Below are positions 45,875 through 56,300 of a DNA stretch of 64,000 nucleotides, piece by piece. The position numbers were made by a program, and so were the translations under genes. The first letter of the stretch is position 1. Each line of letters starts with the position of its first letter. Where the stretch lies: the NCBI GenBank assembly GCA_015039365.1, contig WION01000033.1, positions 248,001 through 312,000 on the forward strand. Reading direction: 5' to 3'. The notes below the pieces were generated by a model. It searched no databases. It was not told the DNA's origin and worked only from the letters and a program-made list of their open reading frames with translations. Source of the DNA: Amanita rubescens (taxonomy: Eukaryota > Basidiomycota > Agaricomycetes > Agaricales > Amanitaceae).

Positions 45875-48715
45875 ATGCCTCCTAGGATGTTCCAGCTGTT
45901 GCGGAGGCTCCGCGGTCCAAGATCGGCCCCAACAGATGCGGCTCCTTCCTCTGCATCTCCCGAGATCGCTACAAGCCACCATCCTAATCCTCCAATCCCA
46001 CAACTATTCCAACCGCCTCAGCAACCATATTCGGACTCCATTCAAGATGGCGCCGGCGGTTCACACTGGGATGCTGCCCTTGCACTTCCTTCCATACTCA
46101 CCGACATCCGTAGTCTTCCTCCCGGCCTCGTGGGTCCTCTCTCTCAAGTCGCCGATGTAGTGTCAAGCACCGTTGAGGCCGTGAAGCTCATGCGTGAGAA
46201 CAAGGACGAATGCGCACACCTACTATCTCGAGTTGTGAGGCATCTCCGGGCGCTGGTAGCTACTATGAGGGGGAGCAACGTATCGTTTACGGATGGCACG
46301 CCAATAGCAGTGTGTCTTATTGCTCTCAAAAGGTACATATTCTGTCACCCTTGCACGTCTTCCATGCTAAAGAGTCTGTTCTGGCAGCAACTTGATGGCA
46401 ATCCGAGATGATGCAGAACGATGGTCCCGTTTGAGTATTTTGGATAGCCTGTTCAAGCGGGAGAGAATTAAGACGGCTATATTGATGCATAGGGATAATT
46501 TAAACGACTGTTTTGCAGCATTTCAAGTACGCCCCTGCCGTATCCTGACTAATTTGAAGCTTGGGGGCACTGAGATGACGATGCAGATGGTGGCGGCAAT
46601 AAAAATGGCGAATTACGTGGATCGAGCTGACGCGAGCGCGGTTTCCGGTGCACAAACGGCGACGACAGCTCAAAGTAGCGGAGAAGGGGGACAGGAGACG
46701 TTTGATGATGCCGTGCGTAATTTATCGCTTAGGATCGTGTTCTTGTATAACATCAACCCCCTTTTCTAGTCTTCGATCTATTCGACGAGTGTCCATGACC
46801 TCCTGCAGCGCCCAGCAGGTCAGGCAATATTCGAGCAAATCGGAGTCGCTATTCAGGGACGGCTAGAAGAGATCAGATTACAATCCATCTCGAAGCGTCC
46901 TGGCCCCGGGTGCGTATAATTCTACGTTTCATGAAATCGATATTAGACGCTGATACAAACCTGATACGAGACAGATCTCCAGCAGTGATCCAACTGCACA
47001 CTGCGTACGATCGGGATGTCTGGTATCTCAGCAGCCAAATCTCGGAGCTTACACTGGAGAGCCGTACTATCCTATCAGACATTGCTGTCAATACAGGAAC
47101 CGGAACGCAACCTGTAGGATGGGAAACCCACCGTCCGCAGACAGGGGATCCAACGCGACAGCTTCGTGAAACTGTGATGATGACAATGCAGCTTCTGATT
47201 GAGCTGCGAAGTATCGGCGAGAAGAAGGTGGATGCGACAATGCTGGCTGACAAAATGCTCGAGTTGTCATTGAATTTGGGGGATTTGGGCCTTTGGGACG
47301 AAGGGTTTGCAGTGGGGACGATCGCGATGGTGCTATGTCGGGCTGGACAAGACATGGTACGGATTGCTATGTCGCTGAATGGCCTTTCCCATCATCTCTC
47401 TCGCCTTGGCCGGTGGGAGGAGGCGCTGGAGATAATTGAGGAGGCTGTGAGCATCTTTAGGAAACTGGCCGCGGATCGACCAGATGCATTCCTCCCGGAT
47501 CTCGCTCACTCGCTCAACACCCTCTCTAATCGTCTTTCTGGGCTCGGCCGCCGAGAGGAATCACTCCAGATGATTGAAGAGTCTGTGAGTATCCACAGAA
47601 AGCTAGCAGCGGATCGACCAGATGCATTCCTCCCGGATCTCGCTCACTCGCTCAACACCCTCTCTAATTGTCTTTCTGATCTTGGCCGGTGGGAGCAGGT
47701 GCTGGAGATAATTGAGGAGGCTATGAGCATCTTCAGGAAACTAGCCGCGGATCGACCAGATGCATTCCTCCCGGATCTCGCTCGCTCGCTCAACACCCTC
47801 TCTAATCGTCTTTCTGATCTTGGCCGGTGGGAGCAGACGCTGGAGATAATTGAGGAGGCTATGAGCATCTTCAGGAAACTAGCCGCGGATCGACCAGATG
47901 CATTCCTCCCGGATCTCGCTCGCTCGCTCAACACCCTCTCTAATCGTCTTTCTGGTCTCGGCCGCCGAGAGGAATCACTCCAGATGATTGAAGAGTCTGT
48001 GAGTATCCACAGAAAGCTAGCTGCGGATCGACCAGATGCATTCCTCCCGGATCTCGCTCGCTCGCTCAACACCCTCTCTAATCGTCTTTCTGGTCTCGGC
48101 CGCCGAGAGGAATCACTCCAGATGATTGAAGAGTCTGTGAGTATCCACAGAAAGCTAGCTGCGGATCAACCAGATGCATTCCTCCCGGATCTCGCTCGCT
48201 CGCTCAACACCCTCTCTAATCGTCTTTCTGGTCTCGGCCGCCGAGAGGAATCACTCCAGATGATTGAAGAGTCTGTGAGTATCCACAGAAAGCTAGCTGC
48301 GGATCAACCAGATGCATTCCTCCTGGATCTCGCTCGCTCGCTCAACACCCTCTCTAATCGTCTTTCTGGTCTCGGCCGCCGAGAGGAATCACTCCAGATG
48401 ATTGAAGAGTCTGTGAGTATCCACAGAAAGCTAGCTGCGGATCGACCAGATGCATTCCTCCTGGATCTCGCTCGCTCGCTCAACACCCTCTCTGATTGTC
48501 TTTCTGGTCTCGGCCGCCGAGAGGAATCACTCCAGATGATTGAAGAGTCTGTGAGTATCCACAGAAAGCTAGCCGCGGATCGACCAGATGTGAAAGATGG
48601 CAGTGGTGTTGCCCGTGAAATCCTGCCAGCACCGGGGGCGGCGTTACCCAGCCTCGAGCTGACCACGGAGAGGGCGGTACGCAAATCCTTCGTAAAATGT
48701 TGGGAACATTTTTAG
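45875..48715 (+). CDS. MLKL-like helical domain plus tetratricopeptide repeat protein
   Basis: Exons 45875-46332, 46388-46712, 46770-46909, 46975-48715. The total is 2664 nt (887 aa) and phases agree. A 33-nt stretch at 46527-46559 could be a tiny in-frame intron. After a Pro-rich start, residues ~70-230 form a helical bundle (VGPLSQVADVVSSTVEAVKL, ECAHLLSRVVRHLRALV, RWSRLSILDSLFKRERI) like the N-terminal domain of MLKL that many basidiomycete NLR-like proteins carry. A linker with DRDVWYLSSQISEL follows. From about 47371 there are nine repeats of 46 aa (138 bp), consensus SLNTLSNRLSGLGRREESLQ, of kinesin-light-chain/TPR type. The last is cut short before the stop at 48713. No NTPase domain is present. 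Probable role: ligand- or partner-sensing by TPRs coupled to a membrane-active helical bundle. Confidence 0.75.
47371..48590 (+). repeat. Nine 138-bp TPR-encoding repeats, nearly identical
   Basis: The phrase CTCGCTCAACACCCTCTCTAA recurs every 138 bp. Two unit subtypes alternate: one encodes GRWEQ.LEIIEEAMSIFRK and the other GRREESLQMIEESVSIHRK. Differences between units of the same subtype are a few single bases (for example R/Q in AADRPD, P/L in AFLPDL). Confidence 0.9.
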
Positions 48716-48888
48716 TTGAATTCTTCCATGACGACGCTGGACATCACAGTGTCCCATCAGAACTTCAACTAGATTGGAGATGGGCGAATGGTGAGAGTAG
48801 TCATGGTTACCGCGTGACCCTGTGCCAATCATGGGGTCACGTAGTTACTCTCCACGGACCATAACGATACACATCAGCCTCGTTCACG

Positions 48889-49600
48889 ATGGCACAGAAC
48901 GCAGATGAAAAGTATGCGCTTGGCACTGTTTCTCACAACATTGAACAGGGCGCTAATGACAAGCGCTTAATGCGCTAAACAGCTGCATTTTTTGCAAAAT
49001 TGTCCAAGGTGTCGGTGCTGGCCTCGTCTTTGTTCCAGCGTACTCACTACTTCGATAGGCACAATTCCATGTTTCAGAGTACTCGAAACTGAACACAGGC
49101 AAGTATGCATAGGCTCTATCTAATCGATGCGACGGTCCTGATGTATTACTTGCAGTGTTGCTTTTCTTGACATAAATCCTGTGTCGGAGGGTCATACACA
49201 GGTTATACCAAAATGTGCGTGTTACACGTCCGCTTAATTGAAACCAAACCTACAATAGTCGTCACAATGTCAGACCACGCCAGAACTATCGCTGATCTTC
49301 CAGATGAATACCTATGCGATATCGGCCCAGTCGTCAAGAAGGTCGCTATTGCCACCGGAGCAGAGAATTACAACGTGGTACAGGTGTGCTAGGACTTGCT
49401 CTCTCCGACGTCTACTTAATTCATAATAGAACAACGGGAGACTGGCGTTCCAGCACGTCGATCATGTACACTTCCACGTTATTCCCAAGACATCTCCAAC
49501 GGACGGTCTCGTTATGGATATTGAGAAGAACTGGCCGATTAAGAAAGTTAGCAAGGAAGATCTCGAGGCGATCTTGCAGAAACTGAAAGCCAAAATCTGA
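48889..49600 (+). CDS. HNT1: HIT-family hydrolase, Hnt1/HINT-like
   Basis: Exons 48889-48911, 48983-49008, 49059-49098, 49156-49214, 49259-49383, 49430-49600. The total is 444 nt (147 aa), close to the length of yeast Hnt1. The start is MAQNADEN; then the zinc/structural CIFCKIVQG, FLDINPVSEGHTQVIPK, DLPDEYL, ENYNVVQNNGRLAFQ and the catalytic histidine triad HVDHVHFHVIPK. The enzyme hydrolyses adenosine 5'-monophosphoramidates in cytosol and nucleus. The intron 49099-49155 begins GCAAGT (GC-AG type). This is the one plainly conserved housekeeping gene between the rearranged arms. Confidence 0.9.
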
Positions 49601-50340
49601 TTGTTTGATCATGAAAGTAGGAAAGATGTATCACTGATGCAATGGATCGCTACAAAAAAATCATTACTATTGTTTTCGGTTCGTGGTTCCCAATTTCGGC
49701 AATGAGGACATGAATGTAATTTGCGCATGTGTCATTGGCATCTGATTGCAGAGTTGCAAACCCACGGACACATTCGATCAATCCGCAGTGTTCGCAGCAA
49801 CGCTGATGATCGTCCAATGTCGATCCACTGATGTCACAGGTGTATTAATTGCTACTTTGTCGTGTGTGACTGTACAAGCTTCTGCATGTGGGTCAAGATG
49901 AACTTGAATGTTCGTATGCTGTACGAATAATAGCAAATGGCATTGCAGTGACTGACACGCGGGTAAAGGGCTCATGTCACCTCAACCACCTGCCTTTCAT
50001 CTCATCGCCGGGTTCCTGGCCAGCGCAGAGGAAACGATAAGCCACGATTGAAAGATTACCTAAAGGGCTTTAAGCAGACGTCCATCTGGAATTTTGTTAA
50101 AATATTGTACGTGCCGACGAACACGCAAGATCTTGGATATGAGTATAAACTCTCCAGGCTAGTTGGGACTCTGGTCGGTGCAAGAAATCATCGTCCTCTC
50201 CCGTCGCTCATTGCGCCACTTAGGCTTGATCCTCGGTATGGTCCATTCAACACCCGGGCTGCGCTACTTAGCTAGCGGAGCAATATAGGGCTTGGCCGTA
50301 AAACACTTGTTGAACAGGACTTTCGGTGCTCATTCCCACG
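49601..50340. other. Spacer, nothing recognised
   Basis: Short frames only. It separates the HIT gene from the right arm of the duplication. Confidence 0.4.
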
Positions 50341-50560
50341 TCGACGGTCATCGTTGGATCGCTTGCCTTTTATCCAGACAGTCATACGCCCCCTATGGAA
50401 AGAATGGAGAGATAGGCTTGCTGAGGTTGTCACAGGGAAATCGTTCAGAAACCTTGATATTGTTCAAAAATTGAAAGAAGATCAAGAGATTGGATATCCA
50501 AGTATGTGCAATCCTGCAGAATTTCCGCCTCGTAAATCTGCGAATGAATAATCATCTTCC
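50341..50560 (+). pseudogene. Cytochrome P450 N-terminal fragment
   Basis: The frame at 50354-50551 reads QTVIRPLWKEWRDRLAEVV and FRNLDIVQKLKEDQEIGYPS. This corresponds to the segment [19 protein letters not shown] ... [20 protein letters not shown] of the intact P450 at 60627. The rest of a P450 is absent; the fragment abuts the duplicated coiled-coil gene end. Confidence 0.6.
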
Positions 50561-50571
50561 CTGCAGGTGAG

Positions 50572-51600
50572 CGCAAGAGAGCATAGCGTCGTCAAAAGAT
50601 GCACAGGACAAGGCCCAAAAGCAAGGGATGATGTCCAGAACGAGGCAGATAAGGTCCGCGCGTTGGGATCCAAAATGGCAGAAACGGTGAATAGCGTGGA
50701 GGCTAAGGTTGTCACGATCGAGGACGAAGTAGGGAAGGCTCGTGCGCTCCTGAAGCGGGCCGTTTCAATTGCAGTAGAAGGGGAGATCGCTACGGCGGAG
50801 GAGTTAGTCAAGAATGCGTTAGATTCGTTGGGAGGTCTTGTTCAGGAACAGGTGAACGATTTGTCTTCGGTAGCAGATGAAGCGAGGGCGTCTGGGTGGA
50901 ATTAGCAGTGAACCTGTAGTAGGCTCTGATCAGATTAGACTACCGTCAAACTCTGATTACGGTTCCCCGCTACTTCACTAGCCTACCGTATCGCTCTTCA
51001 TGCATTTTTTCAAAAGCGAAAGTGAAAACTCTCTCCGACCTTCGACCACGAAACAGTAGGCCGCCCCGATCTTCGCCGTGATAGTACGCTGCAGCGAGGC
51101 GCTCGTCTCCTGTATGGCGACCAATAAATGCTTTACGATAAAGTCCCTTGCTATCGGTGCGCTGAAACCTTAACTAGCACCTGACCAGGGGCATTCCTGT
51201 TGCAGGACACCAGGACCCCATTTGTCACCGTCCTGATTACGTCCAACGAGGCAGATGTCCATTGCGCACGCCGTGACCATCGAGAAACAATCTTCTCCAC
51301 TAACCATAGGAGACCCACTGGCCTATCTTTTGGCCTGATTACGTGCAACGAGGGCACATGTCCGTTGTGTATTTGGGCGACTACCACGAGGATCGGATTG
51401 AAGTTTTCCCAATGCACGCAACCCATTGCGCACGGGGCCACCATCGCGAAACAATCTTCACTATATCTCCATAGGACCTCAGCCTATCCTTTGACCTGAT
51501 TACGTGCAAGAGGGCACATGTCCGCTGTGTATTTGGGCGACTATCACGAAAATCGGATCGATATTCCATTAGTCACTGATACTTACACGAGACACTGCTT
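50572..51600. repeat. Right arm of inverted duplication (segment 2)
   Basis: Reverse-orientation match to 25090-26866. It includes the last ~110 codons of the membrane/coiled-coil gene (plus strand 50572-50910, with a frame change just before the original stop), then the non-coding segment with two copies of the ~120-bp unit. The KDZ-associated insert of the left arm is missing here. Confidence 0.75.
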
Positions 51601-51924
51601 ATGACCAGCAGAACGAGGCAGGCCATAATAAGATAGTTTGAGTCCGGTGTGGTAAAATTTTGTTACCGTGTACTGTCGCCGAGCAGGGCCAGGCTCATAG
51701 TATCGAGGTTGACGCGAGTTGACGCATGGTTAGGCGGGAAGATTGACAATCGCATTGCACAAAGCAGGTGATGCACTGTCGGAGAGAAGTTGATACTAGG
51801 TAAATAGCCTTCTTTGAAGTTTGAGCAATGCCACGAAGTTCTACCTCCCTATGACGAAGCAACCCTCTTGAATTACGACGAAGGCTCCAGCGTAAAACCT
51901 CCGCGTTCACTACTGCGTTTCTTG
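51601..51924. other. Junction between duplicated segments
   Basis: In the left arm the corresponding two segments are separated by about 4.2 kb (truncated NACHT gene, direct repeat, membrane protein). Here only about 0.3 kb of different sequence lies between them. Confidence 0.5.
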
Positions 51925-53392
51925 AAATTCCACGTGCTTCACTCGTTTGCGCACGTTCGACCCTTGGATAAGTTGAATTCATCGTCATCCCCGGGGGAAT
52001 CGAGAAGGAAAGCAAAAACAAACCTCAAATCCTTCCTCTATTGCAGACGATCTAGAACGAACGGGCCGTCTCTTCTACAAAATCGTATTCATGAAAGGTC
52101 CCCCTTGGACCAAATTCGAGCCGACATATGTTCAACTCTCTCAACAATGAAGCCGCATTGCAGCCAGGATATGCCCCGTAACCAACCTCTCCGAAGTTAT
52201 GAAATCCCTCCCGACGAAAAAGGAAAAGAACCCCTCCGCTCACCCTCCTCCTCCTCAGAACGACCACATTCGCCTTGATATCTGTCTGGTGGTATCCAAC
52301 CCCACTTTCTGCTGCACAACAACCTCATCCATCCCAGCACCGATCTATTTTGGGGCTATTCACTCAACGAAAGCGTCGGACCTACTCCTCACAGCCTTCC
52401 GCGCAAATCTCACCACATTGGATTATCCGTTCCTCGCCGCGGCGAGGCGTTTGATAGAGGCGAATACTATGAAACGGGTGTGGGGGAACTTGATCAACAT
52501 CGATATCGGAGGTGTTGTAGATGAAGATGCGGATACGGATACGGATCATGGCGATGAGGCCGAGGCCGAGGATGATATAGGGACGACGACGTGAGCCTCG
52601 ATCCACATTTTCGTCTTGACTCTGACCTTGCGCGCATACAGGTTTTACCCAAAAATGTCTCCTCCGACATCGTCACTGACCCTCCGACCGGCGTCCAGCG
52701 TCCAGCTCACCGAAGAACGAAGGAGAAGATTAAGGCCTCACGAACCATGAATGGACTGTCTCAATCCAAAACACGCATCATTGGGTCGAACGACTTTTCA
52801 ATTTTTTCAGGATGGGCGGTGCAGCTGGGTATTGGAATGACGGAATCAAGGAACGGTGGGTGGCGTCGGGTGGCGGGGACGGTACTTTGTGTTAAACTCA
52901 TCAAAGCAAGTGGTGAGTTGATCACTTGAACATTCCGGACCTCCGGTTACCTCAGACCATATAGAATTCTCTCCAGAAGAAGTTTGGTCTCAAAACGGGC
53001 AATCTCGTCATTGAGAAGTTACATCTTTACCGCGCGCGCACCAGTCGAAATGATAGAAACAACACTGCCAGTGACTCGGAAAGTGGCCGCAGTGAGTACT
53101 TCGTTGAATGCAGCTCGCATTTCACTAATAGGTCTTTGCAACAAGGCGTATCTGCCGCCATAAGCTCTCGCGACAAGGACAATCCGGATAAATGGAGGTT
53201 TGGCCCATCAATAGTTTTTACTGCCAGAGCCGTAAATCTTACATGAACAACTAGTTCATCGTAAATTATGAGATAATAGCTCTTTTATTGGATAGCAATT
53301 ATTAGCCCCGGTGTCATCCTGAAAAGTGAGATCATAGGTGCGTATGTAGAGCTAGTGAGCAATCCCGAATGTGTAGCAAAAAGCGTGTTTAG
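51925..53392 (+). pseudogene. Duplicated unrecognised coding remnants (right copy)
   Basis: Counterpart of 19411-21003. Plus-strand frames 51814-52278, 52199-52594 and 52591-52929 carry the same phrases (SYEIPPDEKGKEPLRSPS, DICLVVSNPTFCCTTTSS, SLDPHF). Small indels relative to the left copy (for example AFRANLT present only here) preserve some frames and break others. No family recognised. Confidence 0.35.
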
Positions 53393-56300
53393 TTAGGACT
53401 CGAGATAAGAATCAGACCATGTCTTGCCAATGCAAAGATGGCGATAATCTGTAAGAGTGGTACTACCTTGAGGACCGATAACAAGTGGGTTATGAGGATA
53501 GGGCAACTGGGCACGAAACTGGGGTGATATCCAAAAAAAGAGGACATCGTGCCAAGTGGTGATCCATCCATCTTCCTGGAATGTGAAATCTCGCAGGGAC
53601 AGAATATCAGTGTGTACATGACGAGACAATGGAGAGGAATTGATTGAGATGTCAGTGTTGAAGGTTTCAGCAACAGCCTGGGCATTGCTGGCGCTGGTGG
53701 ACAAATCTGTGTGCCCTTCAAATGGTCCAATGCCAATGATGCCGCCAGTGCGTGCATCCCATACTCGAATGGTTTCATCACGGGAGCCAGAGACGATGTG
53801 CATGCCATCAGGAGAGAATGCAACTGACCAAACTGAGCCTGTGTGCCCTTTAAACGGTCCAGCAATGATGTCACCAGTGTGTACATCCCATACTCGAATG
53901 GTTTCATCACCGGAGCCAGAGACAATGTGTGTGCCATCAGGAGAGAATGCAACTGACAAAACTGAGCTTGTGTGCCCTTTAAATGGTCCAGCGATGATGT
54001 CACCAGTGCGTGCATCCCATACTCGAATGGTTTCATCATGGGAGCCTGAGACGATGTGCGTGCCATCAGGGGCGAATGCAACTGACCAAACTACATCTGT
54101 GTGCTCTTTAAACGGTCCAGCGATGATGTCGCCAGTGTGTGCATCCCATACTCGAATGGTTCCATCAGATGAGCCAGAGACGATGTGCGTGCCATCAGGG
54201 GCGAATGCAACTGACCAAACTGAACCTGTGTGCCCTTTAAACGGTCGAGTGATGATGTCGCCAGTGCGTATGGCATCCCATACTCGAATGGTTCCATCAG
54301 AGGAGCCAGAGACGATGTGCATGCCATCAGGAGAGAATGCAACTGACAAAACTGAGTCTGTGTGCCCTTTAAATGGTCCAGCGATGATGTCACCAGTGTG
54401 TGCATCCCATACTCGAATGGTTTCATCACCGGAGCCAGAGGTGATGCATGTACCATCAGGAGAGAATGCAACTGAAAAAACTGAGCTTGTGTGCCCTTTA
54501 AATGGTCCAGCGATGATGTCGCCGGTGTGTGCATCCCATACTCGAATGGTTTTATCAGAGGAGCCAGAGACGATGTGCGTGCCATCGGGAGAGAAAGCAA
54601 CTGATGAAACTATGCCCGTGTACCTTTCAAACGGTCCATCGATGACGTTGCCAGTGTGTGCATCCCATACTCGAATGGTTTTATCATTGGAGCCAGAGGC
54701 GATGTGCGTGCCATCAGGAGAGAATGCAACGGACCAAACTGCGCCTGTGTGCTCTTTAAATGGACCAGCGATGATGTCGCCGGTGCGTGCATCCCATACT
54801 CGAATGGTTTTATCATCGGAGCCAGAGACGATGTGCGTGCCATCAGGAGCGAATGCAACTGACAGAACTGAGCTTGTGTGCCCTTTAAACGGACCAGCGA
54901 TGATGTCGCCAGTGTGTGCATCCCATACTCGAATGGTTTGATCATCGGAGCCAGAGACGATGTGCGTACCATCAGGAGAGAATGCAACTGACCAAACTAC
55001 GCCCGTGTGCTCTTTAAACGGACCAGCGGTGATGTCGCCAGTGTGTGCATCCCATACTCGAATGGTTGTATCACAGGAGCCAGAGACGATGTGTGTGCCA
55101 TCAGGAGAGAATGCAACTGACAGAACTACGTCTGTGTGCCCTTTAAACGGTCCAGCGATGATGTCGCCAGTGTGTGCATCCCATACTTGAATGGTTTTAT
55201 CACTGGAGCCAGAGACGATGTGCGTGCCATCAGGAGAGAAAGCAACTGACGAAACCGAGTCAGTGTGCCCTTTAAACGGTCCAGCGATGATGTCACCAGT
55301 GTGTGCATCCCATACTCGAATGGTTTCATCCTTGGAGCCAGAGACGATGTGCATGCCATCAGGAGAGAATGCAACTGACAAAACTGAGCCTGTGTGCCCT
55401 TTGAATGGTCCAGCGATGATGTCGCCAGTGTGTGCATCCCATACTCGAATGGTTTTATCATAGGAGCCAGAGACGATGTGTGTGCTATCAGGAGAGAATG
55501 CAACTGACGCGACCTCTGAATCTATTTTCCATATTCCGACAGCTGCACTTGGCCAATGCTCCATTGCACTCCCCTTTATATCTATCATCCCTCGTGTGTG
55601 TCCCCAATAGTTTTTACGGACAGAACTGGGCCTTGGGCAGAACGGTAATCCAGAGATGTAGATGTGTGGTGTGCTGCGCGAACATGCCCCAGCTGCAAAG
55701 CGCGCTGTAAACGCTTCTGCATCAACTACTTGTTTCCGCATATCAACAGGAGAATCCTTCTACGTGATCTCAGTTTGAAAGCCTAAATCGTAGACATGTT
55801 CACTCACCGGCAACCAGTTCCGTACTAGGCGTAGCATCTCTACAGCTATCCACAAACATCGTTCAAGGTTGAGTACCTCCATCCAAAACAGTAGGCGGTG
55901 GGTCAGGAAGTCGACGAGGCTTTTCTGGACCATCTCTGTGAAATTCCCTCGTCGAAGATGCTCGTCCCAGTACCGACACGCGTATGAGAGGGCTGCAGAA
56001 ATGTATTTCTCGATCCGTTCCTGCAAGTCTACCACATCCTTGTCGAACACGAATGACGACTCAAGTTTGCAGATGTTGAATCGCAGCTGTGCGTTCATAA
56101 GGTCGAAGCAACAGTTGGCTAGGACTTCACTGTGTTTGATGATTTCACAGTGAAAGTCCCCAGATCGAAGTTTATCAAACAGATAGTCGGGAAATGATGC
56201 ATGAAAAGTGGAAACCAGTCCATGTATACCGTCTTGCACATGCAGGATCGATCGTAGTAGTTGTAATGAAAAGTGAACTTGCTCTTCGGTGAGCCTAAGA

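Noticed and set aside
47644..48072. Minus-strand Ser/Arg-rich frame over the TPR array (also 48304-48684)
   Set aside because: Antisense shadow of the 138-bp repeats.
53389..54081. Alternative frame through the WD40 array of copy B and similar frames in copy A
   Set aside because: Lies in the wrong phase over a well-supported WD40 frame and has no own start or domain.
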